Below, in pieces: positions 15,460 through 24,598 of a stretch of DNA of 64,000 bases. The DNA comes from Nocardia alni. GTDB lineage: Bacteria > Actinomycetota > Actinomycetes > Mycobacteriales > Mycobacteriaceae. The notes under the pieces are model-generated. The model was not told where the DNA came from, did no database searches, and saw only the letters and a program-made list of their open reading frames with translations. Location: contig NZ_JAGPOX010000001.1 in the NCBI RefSeq assembly GCF_019038435.1, forward strand, positions 124,001 through 188,000, in the 5' to 3' direction. The position numbers and the translations under genes were made by a program. Position 1 is the stretch's first letter, and each line of letters begins with the position of its first letter.

Positions 15460-16923
15460 ATGATTCGACGTTCCTTCGGGCGCCTGCGCGGCACGATGCG
15501 GACGGTCGCGATGTGCGCCTCCGGTGTGCTCGTGGTGGCGTCTCCCGCGAGCGCGACCACGGCCTGGGGGCCGTTCGCCGCCCCGAATCCCGCGCTGGGG
15601 CCGCGGGGTTCCGCGACGATGCACTCCGACGCAGCCTCCTCCGACGCCACCCCGCTCGCGGGGCCGGGTGCGCGAGCGGTCGGCGCGACGGTCTATCCGC
15701 TGGCGGCCGCCTGCCCCACGCTGTTGCAGGGATCGGACGGGCTGGTGGTCGCCCTGTGCACCGCGATCGCCGACCGGGCGCCGACGGTCGAGCTCATCGA
15801 TCCGCACGCGACCGGGCGGGCGGGGTTCGGAATCACCGCCGCCACACTGAAGTTGACCAAGGGCGGTCTGCTCGGCGGCGTATACGCCTTCCTGGACAAC
15901 GACAATCGGCTCGTGGTCGTCGACGGCAATCGACATCTGCTGCGGATCGCGCACACTCACGATTCGGCGGGCCGATGGACGCTCGGCGTGTCGTCCTCGG
16001 TGGACCTCTCCGGCGTCGTGCCCGCGGGTGACAGTGTGGTCGGCCTGGTCCCGGATTCGACCGGCGCGGTGTGGTTCGCGACCGAGCACGCGCTCGTCGG
16101 GCGGGTCGCGAACCACACCGCGCCGGGGCGGGTCTCGGCGATCACGCTCGGGGCCGGGGAGATGGTGGAGAACAGCATCTCCTCGACCCCGGACGGCCGC
16201 GTCGCGGTCGCGACCACCCACGCGCTCTACGAATTGCGCACAGGCGGTTCGGGCCGGCCCGAGGTCGCCTGGCGCCATGCCTACGATCGCGGACCCGGTC
16301 GCAAGCCCGGCCAGCTCAGCTGGGGCACCGGATCGACGCCGGTGTATTTCGGCCCGGATACCGGCGCGGACTACGTCGCCATCGTCGACAATGCGGCCGG
16401 TGCCGCACATCTGCTGGTATTCCGTTCCGGCAGTGGGCAACCGGTCTGCTCGCAGCCGGTCCTCACCCGGGGCGGGCCCGGCAGCGAGAACGCGCCGATC
16501 GGCCTGGGACACACGGTGGTCGTGGCGAGCACCTACGGCTATCCGTATCCGACGCTGCCGCAGGGGGCGGGTCCGGCCGTCCCGCCCACGGCCCCGTTCA
16601 CCGGCGGTATGACGCGGGTGGATGTGAACGCGGGCGCGAACGGCTGCCGCACGATATGGGACAGCCCGGTGCGCAGTTCGGCGGTGCCGATCCTGTCGGC
16701 CGCCGACGGCCTCATCTATACGGTGGGGCGGGTCGGGCACGAGAACACCACGCCACTGGACGGTTTCGAATTCACCGCCATCGACGCCGAGACCGGCGCC
16801 ATCGTCTCGCGCAGTCCGCTGCCCGGGACGATCGCCGAGGATCCATTGCAGACCGCGCCGTTGATCACGCGAGATCACCGGGTCCTGCAGGGAACGCTCA
16901 GCGGAATCCTGCGCATCGGCTGA
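15460..16923 (+). CDS. secreted beta-propeller-like protein of unknown function
   Basis: The 487-residue exported protein has a signal peptide (residues 1-33, MCASGVLVVASPASA). The rest consists of repeated short beta-strand blades with GDS/DGR turns (for example VVGLVPDSTGAVWFATEHAL and SISSTPDGRVAVATTHALYEL). This suggests a six- or seven-bladed propeller related to SMP-30/YncE/PQQ-type folds. A few cysteines (for example CPTLL, CSQP, CRTIW) may form disulphides. No enzyme signature was identified. The start ATG 15460 directly precedes a basic signal n-region. Confidence 0.65.
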   Translation: MIRRSFGRLRGTMRTVAMCASGVLVVASPASATTAWGPFAAPNPALGPRGSATMHSDAASSDATPLAGPGARAVGATVYPLAAACPTLLQGSDGLVVALCTAIADRAPTVELIDPHATGRAGFGITAATLKLTKGGLLGGVYAFLDNDNRLVVVDGNRHLLRIAHTHDSAGRWTLGVSSSVDLSGVVPAGDSVVGLVPDSTGAVWFATEHALVGRVANHTAPGRVSAITLGAGEMVENSISSTPDGRVAVATTHALYELRTGGSGRPEVAWRHAYDRGPGRKPGQLSWGTGSTPVYFGPDTGADYVAIVDNAAGAAHLLVFRSGSGQPVCSQPVLTRGGPGSENAPIGLGHTVVVASTYGYPYPTLPQGAGPAVPPTAPFTGGMTRVDVNAGANGCRTIWDSPVRSSAVPILSAADGLIYTVGRVGHENTTPLDGFEFTAIDAETGAIVSRSPLPGTIAEDPLQTAPLITRDHRVLQGTLSGILRIG

Positions 16924-17613
16924 CACGGCCGGGCCGCCTCGTTGCGCGGGGCCGTTCACAGGGGCCCGTGCATGTCCGAGTCCAGGGTGTGATCTTCGCC
17001 GCACTCCGATCGATGCGTAGGGGGTTGTCGAGGTCGGCGCGGAGGGTTGCGGGCGTGTACGAAACGATCACGAATCGACGACTACGGGCGGGTAATAGGG
17101 TGAACACGTACCGTTTAGCACCTATTGCCGTACGTCGATCAAGCATTAACCGGATATAACAGACTTCAGGTTTGTTTACCGAGCGGCAACCGCGCGGACA
17201 TTCGATGTCTCCTTGGTAAACAGCGAGGTAGACATCAACTTTTGTGTTTACCTAATCGGCGGATGCCGCGTTTGGGCAAACCTCCCGTCGAGACCTTCCG
17301 GGCGAATGCGGCAAACCTGGATCCGGCCTGCCGGAATGGACCGGACATCGCCGGTCGAACTCCTCCCGGCCGCACACAGACCGGACGCTATGTATTTGCC
17401 ATCGGGTGCGGGGCGCCGCGGTAGATCAACGTTTTCGAGCTGTGACACAGCCCGCTGAGCTGCGCAGAGGAGGTTGCATCGCGATAACGATTGTGTAGAG
17501 TTGACGGTAACGCTGGCCGCAGCTGAGCTGGACTCGCTGCGGCCAGTGGCTCTCAAATTCTCCGGCTCGATCCTCGGGCACTCTGGCCCGCACCGCAAGT
17601 CAATTTCTCGCTG
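16924..17613. other. 690-bp intergenic region with GTTTACC motifs
   Basis: No protein-like frame was found between the propeller gene and the SpoIIM-family gene, which converge here. The part from about 17080 on is less GC-rich than its surroundings. Three copies of GTTTACC or its complement occur at 17174-17180 (plus), 17215-17221 (minus) and 17246-17252 (plus). This could be a regulator-binding cluster for an unannotated RNA or short gene, but nothing more can be supported. Confidence 0.45.
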
Positions 17614-18588
17614 TTAACCGGCTGTGCGCCCAGTGGTAACTGTCGATCCCCGCGCCCCGCGCCGGCCAACACCGAAGACGTACGCCAGGAAGCCCAACTC
17701 GGCAAGCAGACCGATGCCGATCCGGACCGGCGCGGGCCAGCCGCTCGGCGTGACGAAGCCCTCGATCGTCCCGGAGACCGCGAGCACGGCCACCAGGCCC
17801 AGTGCCACCGTCGCCGAGGCACGGCCCTGCCGGGCCAGGGCCCGGCCGCGGGGCAGGCGGCCCGGATCGATGAGCGTCCAGCCTAGCTTCAGGCCCGCGC
17901 CCCCCGCCACGAATACCGCGGTCAGCTCCAGCATTCCGTGCGGGAGCAGGAATCCGAAGAAGGCGTCCAACCGCCCGGCATGGGCCATCAGGCCCCCCGA
18001 GATGCCCACGTTGAGCGCGTTCATGAACAGCGCGTACACCGCAGGGAGGATGAGCAGCCCGGTGAACAGCGCGATCGCGGAGACCCAGGCGTTGTTCGTC
18101 CACACCTGCGCGGCGAAGGCGTCGTGCGGATGCTCGGAATAGTAGGTCTCGAACCGCCCACCCGGAGCGGTAAGGCTGCTGACATCCCCCGACATGCCCA
18201 TCATCCTGCGTGCCGAAGCGAACTTATCGATCCACACGCCCAGTCCTGTCGCGACGCCCAGAAACACCGCCGCCACGCCGGCCCACCACGGCCACGCCCG
18301 ATAGACCGCCACGGGGAAGGAATGCGTGAAGAACCGCCCGACCGCCCGCCAGGTATCGACCCGCGTCCCCAGCACCCGCCCGCGTGCCCGGGCCAGCAGC
18401 GCCGACAGCCCCCCGATCAGCTCCGCATCCGGCGAATGCGACTGCAATCGCGACAACTGCTGTGAGGTGCGCCGATACAACGCCACCAGTTCATCGGCCT
18501 CCACACCGGACAGCCGCCGCTTGCGGGCCAGCTGATCCAGCCGCTCCCAGGCCGGCCGATGCGTATACGCGTATGCGTCGACATCCAT
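17614..18588 (-). CDS. SpoIIM-family membrane protein
   Basis: The 324-residue integral membrane protein is of the stage II sporulation protein M family, which in non-sporulating mycobacteria sits beside an RDD gene. A soluble N-terminus of about 90 residues (RTSQQLSRL, with basic helices) is followed by five or so hydrophobic segments. The family landmarks TNNAWVSAIALFTGLL and LPHGMLELTAVFVAGGAG are present. The start ATG 18588 is supported by a TAATTT box 6 nt upstream with no Shine-Dalgarno sequence. It is divergent from the RDD gene. Its cellular role in actinobacteria is not established. Confidence 0.85.
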   Translation of the reverse strand: MDVDAYAYTHRPAWERLDQLARKRRLSGVEADELVALYRRTSQQLSRLQSHSPDAELIGGLSALLARARGRVLGTRVDTWRAVGRFFTHSFPVAVYRAWPWWAGVAAVFLGVATGLGVWIDKFASARRMMGMSGDVSSLTAPGGRFETYYSEHPHDAFAAQVWTNNAWVSAIALFTGLLILPAVYALFMNALNVGISGGLMAHAGRLDAFFGFLLPHGMLELTAVFVAGGAGLKLGWTLIDPGRLPRGRALARQGRASATVALGLVAVLAVSGTIEGFVTPSGWPAPVRIGIGLLAELGFLAYVFGVGRRGARGSTVTTGRTAG

Positions 18589-18594
18589 GAGGCT

Positions 18595-18637
18595 AAATTA
18601 CTGCCCCATCCGAGTGTTCTGGGCGGACAAGTACTTT
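18595..18637. promoter_or_regulatory. divergent leaderless promoters for SpoIIM-family and RDD genes
   Basis: On the minus strand TAATTT (18600-18595) lies exactly 6 nt before ATG 18588. On the plus strand TACTTT (18632-18637) lies exactly 6 nt before GTG 18644. The two -10 boxes are about 32 bp apart, and neither start has a Shine-Dalgarno sequence, so both transcripts are predicted leaderless and may compete for polymerase. Confidence 0.6.
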
Positions 18638-18643
18638 AGAACC

Positions 18644-19492
18644 GTGGCTGTATTCACCACTGGCGAGGGAGTGGCCCTCGACCTGCCCATCGCGCGGATC
18701 CCGACGCGGGCCGCCGCGATGTTCATCGATCTGCTCCTGCAGGCGGCGGTCGGATGGACGCTGGTGGCGGCGATCGCCGGTGCGCTGGTGCAGATCCAGC
18801 CGGATGTCGCGTGGCTCACCACGGTGTCGCTGGTCGGATTCGTCGCGGTGGTCGCCGGATATCCGATCACCTGCGAAACCCTGTTCCGCGGGCGGACCGT
18901 CGGCAAGATCGTGCTCGGCCTGCGGGTGGTGCGCGAGGACGGCGGGCCCATCGACTTCCGGCACGCGCTCACCCGTGGCCTGTGCTGGGTGATCGTGGAC
19001 TTCTGGAGCCTGGGCGGGTTCGGCGCGGTCGCGGTGCTCACCTCGCTGTGCTCGCCGCGGGCGCGCAGGGTGGGCGATGTGCTCGCCGGGACGGTCGTGG
19101 TCCACGATCGCGCCCGAATTCCGCTGCCCTCCTTGGCCGTCGCGCCGCCCTGGTTGCAGGGCTGGGCGCAGCAGCTGGACCTGTCCGGGCTGACCGAGGA
19201 TCTGGCGCTGCCGATGCGGCAATATCTGACCCGATACCCGGGCCTGACCCCCGAGGTCCAGCATCACCTGGGCGGTGCCCTGGTCGCCGCTGTGTGCACT
19301 CAGTTGCGGATCGAGGCTCCCCCAGGCTATCCGCCGTTGCAGATCCTGGGTGTGCTCATCTCCGAGCGGCAGCGACGCACGCTCACCACGCGGCGATCCC
19401 AGTGGCCCGCACCGGCTCTCGTAGCGAGCGCGCCGCTGGCCCCGACACCGTTCGTGCCGCCGGTCGACGCGGGCTGGCAGCGTCCCGCGTAA
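18644..19492 (+). CDS. RDD family membrane protein
   Basis: The 282-residue protein has an N-terminal RDD domain: residues 15-150 with the conserved Arg and Asp in PTRAAAMFIDLLLQ and the VGKIVLGLRVVREDG segment between membrane helices. A cytosolic C-terminus of about 120 residues ends in a Pro-rich tail. The GTG at 18644 is chosen because it sits 6 nt after a -10 hexamer and matches the usual length. A longer frame to 18587 would run over the divergent gene's start. RDD proteins are small transporters or membrane-associated regulators of undefined substrate. Confidence 0.8.
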   Translation: MAVFTTGEGVALDLPIARIPTRAAAMFIDLLLQAAVGWTLVAAIAGALVQIQPDVAWLTTVSLVGFVAVVAGYPITCETLFRGRTVGKIVLGLRVVREDGGPIDFRHALTRGLCWVIVDFWSLGGFGAVAVLTSLCSPRARRVGDVLAGTVVVHDRARIPLPSLAVAPPWLQGWAQQLDLSGLTEDLALPMRQYLTRYPGLTPEVQHHLGGALVAAVCTQLRIEAPPGYPPLQILGVLISERQRRTLTTRRSQWPAPALVASAPLAPTPFVPPVDAGWQRPA

Positions 19493-19499
19493 CGCCGTC

Positions 19500-20795
19500 T
19501 CACATGGAGCCGGAGCGCTTCAACTCCAGGTACTCGTTGGCCAGGGCCTCGGGCAACTGGTCCGGCGCGGCGGTGACCACATCGATACCCTTGCGGCGCA
19601 GCGACTCCTGGACGAGGGACCGCTCGGCGAGCAGGGTTTCGGCGGCCGCCGCGGCGTAGATGTCGGCGGGTGAGTCGCGCCGGGCGGCGGCCGCGGCGAT
19701 ATCCGGATCGGTCACCGAGACCAGCAGGACCCGGTGCCGCCCCGCCAGCACCGGCAGCACGGGCAGCAGGTTCTCCTCGACCATCGCGCCGTCCAGTCCG
19801 GTGAACCACACCACCAGGCTGCGTCGGCGGGTGCGCTGGATCCCGGCACGCACCAGGCCCGCGGTGTCGGTGTCGACCAGCGCGGGGACGATACCGGACA
19901 GGGCGTGCATGAGCCGGGGCTGCAATGCCCGGCCGCCGGTGGTGCTCACCTCCGCACGCACCCGCCGGTCGTAGGCGAGTAGTGCGACCGTATCCCCGGC
20001 CGCCGCGGCCAACCCGCCCAGCAGCAGCGCCGCCTCGATACCGGCGTCCAGGCGCGTATCGTCGCCGACCAGTCCGGCGCTGAATCGTCCGGTATCGAGC
20101 AGCATCAGCACATGCCGGTTGCGTTCGGGCCGCCACGTGCGCACCAGCACGTCGGTCGCGCGTGCGGTGGCCCGCCAGTCGATCGCGCGCACGTCGTCGC
20201 CCGCGACATATTCACGGAAGGAATCGAATTCGGCGCCCTGACCGCGGAGGTTCATCACATTGCGGCCCTCGAGCTGCCGCAATTGCCTGACCTTCGAGGC
20301 CAGTACGCGCTCGCTGCGGAACGCGGGGAGCGCGCGCACCCGGGCCGGCACGTCGCGGCGGACCTGGCGTCCGGCCAGGCCCAGCGGTCCCAGCAGCCGC
20401 AGCGTCACCGGCCCGGCCACCCGGTCGCCGCGCTGGTCCGGGGTGAGTTCGGTGGTGAGGCGGGTCTTCGTGTTCGGGCCCAGCCGCAGCCGGCGCATCC
20501 GGTGCTCGGCGTGGGCGCTGTCGGGCCAGTCGTCCCACAGGTATCCGCGAATCGTCCGGGCGCCCCGGTTCACCACAGTGAGTTCGACCGCGGCGCTCTG
20601 CCCGACCCGCACCGCGGTGAGCGGTGGACGGGACAGCTCGAGGCCCGCCGCACCGCCCGCGGCCGCGGCATCGGCACAGAGCAGCACGAGCAGTGCGGCA
20701 CTGACCGCGAGGACGCCGTACCACGAGGGCAGCGCGACCATGACGAGCACCGCGGCCAAGGCCGCGGCCAGGGCCAGCCGGCCGGTGACAACCAT
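19500..20795 (-). CDS. DUF58 domain protein (MoxR-associated)
   Basis: The 431-residue protein has two N-terminal membrane helices (residues 5-45) and a beta-sandwich region (PLTAVRVGQSAAVELTVVNRG). The DUF58 core follows (EFDSFREYVAGDDVRAIDWRATARATDVLVRTW) and continues into a vWA-like fold (HVLMLLDTGRFSAG). DUF58 proteins work with MoxR AAA ATPases as a chaperone-like membrane complex. It follows the moxR gene by 4 bp, completing a four-gene operon. Its end meets the RDD gene head-on with 7 bp between them, and no terminator was noticed. Confidence 0.85.
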   Translation of the reverse strand: MVVTGRLALAAALAAVLVMVALPSWYGVLAVSAALLVLLCADAAAAGGAAGLELSRPPLTAVRVGQSAAVELTVVNRGARTIRGYLWDDWPDSAHAEHRMRRLRLGPNTKTRLTTELTPDQRGDRVAGPVTLRLLGPLGLAGRQVRRDVPARVRALPAFRSERVLASKVRQLRQLEGRNVMNLRGQGAEFDSFREYVAGDDVRAIDWRATARATDVLVRTWRPERNRHVLMLLDTGRFSAGLVGDDTRLDAGIEAALLLGGLAAAAGDTVALLAYDRRVRAEVSTTGGRALQPRLMHALSGIVPALVDTDTAGLVRAGIQRTRRRSLVVWFTGLDGAMVEENLLPVLPVLAGRHRVLLVSVTDPDIAAAAARRDSPADIYAAAAAETLLAERSLVQESLRRKGIDVVTAAPDQLPEALANEYLELKRSGSM

Positions 20796-20799
20796 TGCG

Positions 20800-21783
<984 letters not shown>

Positions 21784-21793
21784 GCGATCTCCG

Positions 21794-22864
21794 TCATCCG
21801 ATCTCTCGCTCGATCCGATCCAATTCCGCGGCATACATTTCCAGGGCGCCGTCGTCGGCCGCGGGTCCGAACAGTGTCGCGCCCAGTCGATGCGGGTCCG
21901 CACCAGCGGCGGTGCCGCCAAATCCACTACCGGCGGCGGTGCCAATTCCACTGCCGATGCGCGCGGCGATCGCCGCGATCACCCGGTCGGGGGGCGCGTC
22001 GGCGGTCAGGTTCAGCGCCGGCCGGATCCGGCGCAGCGTAGCCGTGCGCAACTTGCCGACGACGTGGTTGTAATCCTTGGATTTTCGGTACAGCGCGGCC
22101 TGGCCCGCGAGCACCTCGTTCGCCGCGACCTGCACCGGTCGCGGCTCGCCGACCAGTGCGCCCCGGCGGCGGGCGCGCCACCACACCACGATCGCCGCGC
22201 AGACGAGCCATTGCAGACCACCGAAGGCCAGCCAGTGCGGCAGGCGCCCGAAGATCGAGTCGCTGCCGGTGATCGTCGGCGGCGGCAGCGGCGGCGGTTC
22301 GCCGGGGTTGGGGGGAAGGCGCTGCGGCAGGGGAGGCGCCTTGGGCGCGCCCGACAGATGCAGCAGCAGGTAGACGATCAGTGCGATCAGCAGGGCGCCG
22401 AGGACCACGGCCCAGAACCGGCGATCGCGCAGCAGATCCGGCAGCGGCGGCACGCGCCAACTCGGCGCACGGCGTTCGACGGTGGGGGTCTCGACGGGTT
22501 CGTCGGGTGGCGGCGGCGCGAGTGAATAGCGGTCGGCCTGTTCCAGGAGCCGATATTCGGCCTCGCCGGCGGGCCGTCCGCCGTAGACGACCTCGTCGAA
22601 ACTCCGTGCCGCATCCGGTAGTTCGGTGGCCCGCACGGTGGTCGCGGCGAGGTCGGCGGTTTCCCGCGCCGTGCGTGACCGGCGCACCTCGAGCAGGCCG
22701 CCCTGCTCCATACCGCGGACCACCGCGCGAAAACGTTCCCGCAGCGCGGTGGTGAAGTCGTGGTGCAGGGCCGCGGACTCCGCTACCGCGCGATGGGCCT
22801 GCGCCGGGCCCAGCGTGGGTATCGGGGGGACCGGACCCGGATCGGGGAGATCGTCGTCGGTCAC
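21794..22864 (-). CDS. fused DUF4129 / DUF4350-protein C-terminus membrane protein
   Basis: The 356-residue protein has a DUF4129 domain at residues 20-110 (TTALRERFRAVVRGMEQGG, ARSFDEVVYGGRPAGEAEY). A transmembrane helix (about 165-187), a Pro-rich linker and a second transmembrane helix follow. The C-terminal segment (GEPRPVQVAANEVLAGQAAL, then LRTATLRRIRP) matches the tail of DUF4350-containing proteins. In relatives DUF4129 and DUF4350 are normally separate adjacent genes. Here the N-terminal membrane part of the first and the DUF4350 domain of the second are missing, as if a deletion joined them in frame. It starts at GTG 22864, overlapping the upstream stop (GTGA). Confidence 0.7.
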   Translation of the reverse strand: MTDDDLPDPGPVPPIPTLGPAQAHRAVAESAALHHDFTTALRERFRAVVRGMEQGGLLEVRRSRTARETADLAATTVRATELPDAARSFDEVVYGGRPAGEAEYRLLEQADRYSLAPPPPDEPVETPTVERRAPSWRVPPLPDLLRDRRFWAVVLGALLIALIVYLLLHLSGAPKAPPLPQRLPPNPGEPPPLPPPTITGSDSIFGRLPHWLAFGGLQWLVCAAIVVWWRARRRGALVGEPRPVQVAANEVLAGQAALYRKSKDYNHVVGKLRTATLRRIRPALNLTADAPPDRVIAAIAARIGSGIGTAAGSGFGGTAAGADPHRLGATLFGPAADDGALEMYAAELDRIEREIG

Positions 22865-23787
22865 CGCGCGGCCCGCGCGATTCGATTCGTCGGAACCGGA
22901 ATTCGCACATCCCACCCCTCGCGGCGGCAGCGCCGATCCACGTAGCCGATCACGCTCGCGGCCGCGTCCATCACCGCGGCGAACGCCGCGATCAGCAGCG
23001 CGCCGGTGGTCGCCAGGACGACGACCGCCCAGCGGTGGGTACCGGAGAAGTTCGCGACGAACAGCACCGCGCCCACCAGCGGCACGACCAGCATCAGCAG
23101 CAGCGCACGCAGTGCCAGCCACAGCCACGCGAGCCGCCATTCCGCCCCGACGGCAAGGATTTTCGCCCGCCCCACGGCATCACGGTACGGCACCGACTCG
23201 GCGAACAGTACGGGCGCCACCGTCAGCCGCCTGGCTCGCAGCCACCCCAGCAGCGGTGTCGCGCCCAGCAGTCCGATGACAAGCACGACTGTGCCCACGG
23301 CCGGGATCGCGATGCCGAAAACGGTGTACACCAGCTGATCTGCCAACAGGGCGCCGAATCGGCGGTGACATTGCGCCAGCGCCGCCCGCCACGACATCGC
23401 CCGGCCGCCGATCCGGGCCAGCCCGATCGACACGGTCATCCCGCGCAGGAACAGGCGCAGCAGCCAGGCCATGAGCAGCGTGGAGGCGATCGCCGACACC
23501 GCGGAGGCCGCGGCCGTGCCGTCCGTCAGCGCGGAATCGGCCACGTTGATCACCACGACCAGCCCCTCGGCCACCAGGAGACCGGCGATCGCGCAGGCGG
23601 CCAGCGTCCGGATATCCGCCTGGATCACCGCGAACGGCAGATCCAATAGCTCGCGAAAGGCCAGTGGCCGAATCGGCACCGTCTCGGGGGCCTCGAGCCC
23701 GGCATCCGGCGCGGTCGACTCGGCCTGCCGGGAAGGGGGTCCGGCCTGATCGGCGGCGGCGGGAAGCACGAGCCCGAGTCTATCCAC
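22861..23787 (-). CDS. multi-pass membrane protein of the MoxR operon (DUF7544/GDPD-membrane-domain-like)
   Basis: The 308-residue protein has a Pro-rich soluble N-terminus. The landmark IRPLAFRELLDLPFAVIQADI (residues 38-58) is the motif that opens actinobacterial membrane proteins related to the glycerophosphoryl diester phosphodiesterase membrane domain. About six hydrophobic segments follow. It is the first gene of the operon leading to DUF4129/4350, MoxR and DUF58, and overlaps the next gene by 4 nt. No catalytic motif is visible, so a scaffold role in the MoxR membrane complex is inferred. Confidence 0.65.
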   Translation of the reverse strand: MDRLGLVLPAAADQAGPPSRQAESTAPDAGLEAPETVPIRPLAFRELLDLPFAVIQADIRTLAACAIAGLLVAEGLVVVINVADSALTDGTAAASAVSAIASTLLMAWLLRLFLRGMTVSIGLARIGGRAMSWRAALAQCHRRFGALLADQLVYTVFGIAIPAVGTVVLVIGLLGATPLLGWLRARRLTVAPVLFAESVPYRDAVGRAKILAVGAEWRLAWLWLALRALLLMLVVPLVGAVLFVANFSGTHRWAVVVLATTGALLIAAFAAVMDAAASVIGYVDRRCRREGWDVRIPVPTNRIARAAR

Positions 23788-23848
23788 GAACTGTCCGATA
23801 CTTCTGGTTGCTGCGCGCTGATCTGATGGTCACTCCGCCGCGCTCCAC

Positions 23849-24508
23849 TCACGCGCGATCGAGATGCGCGATATCGCGGACGCGGCCGCCGATGTCGATC
23901 ATTCCGTTCGGCCGCGGCGCGGTCAGGATCTGCGAGCCGCGCCCCTGTGTGATGGTCAGCCGTTTGTTCAGCGCCGCGGTGAGTGCGATGGCCGCGGCGC
24001 CGGTCGCCTCGTCCTCATCGATCCCGTCACCGCGGCCGGGGAAGGCGCGGGCGCGGACCTGTCCGGACGATTCGTCCTGCCAGGCCCACGCGTAGATCCA
24101 TTCGCCCGGCGGCGGGACGCGCAGCTCGTCGACCTCGGCGGCCGAATCGTATCGGCGTAGGGTGCGCGGCGGCACCCAGTCGGGATGTGCGGTGATCCAG
24201 GTGAGTTCGTCGTCGTGGCGCACGCTCACCCGGCCGGCGCGGGTGGTGAGCTCCGCCGCGGCGAGCAGCCAGCCCACTCCTACGCAGGGGTGCCCGGCGA
24301 ACGGCAGCCGCAGCGACGGCGTCCAGATGTCGATGACACCGTCGATCGGATCATCGACGAATACCGTTTCGCTGAACCCCAATTCCTTGGCGACCGCCAG
24401 CCGTTCGGCGTCGGCGGCGACCACCGTGCCGTCGCGCACGACGCCGAGTTCGTTGCCGAACCGCCAGTCGTCCCCGCAGAAGACCCGCACTACCTCGTAG
24501 TCGACCAT
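23849..24508 (-). CDS. PhzF-family isomerase-like protein
   Basis: The 219-residue protein of the PhzF/diaminopimelate-epimerase-like fold has the N-terminal VFCGDDWRFGNELGVV and the signature LRLPFAGHPCVGVGWLL. DEDEATGAAAIALTAAL carries the usual small-residue loop near the active site. Length is at the short end of the family. Substrate cannot be told; PhzF homologues isomerise small metabolites. ATG 24508 is used, and an ATG six codons upstream (24526) is equally possible. It stands alone between the MoxR operon and the DUF4407 gene on the same strand. Confidence 0.75.
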   Translation of the reverse strand: MVDYEVVRVFCGDDWRFGNELGVVRDGTVVAADAERLAVAKELGFSETVFVDDPIDGVIDIWTPSLRLPFAGHPCVGVGWLLAAAELTTRAGRVSVRHDDELTWITAHPDWVPPRTLRRYDSAAEVDELRVPPPGEWIYAWAWQDESSGQVRARAFPGRGDGIDEDEATGAAAIALTAALNKRLTITQGRGSQILTAPRPNGMIDIGGRVRDIAHLDRA

Positions 24509-24598
24509 CACACCAGTCAACCGCATCGAATCACGCTCGCCCGCAGGAACGAGCGGCATTCGCGGGTACGCCACGCCCGGGCGAGCCGGGCGCGCGGA

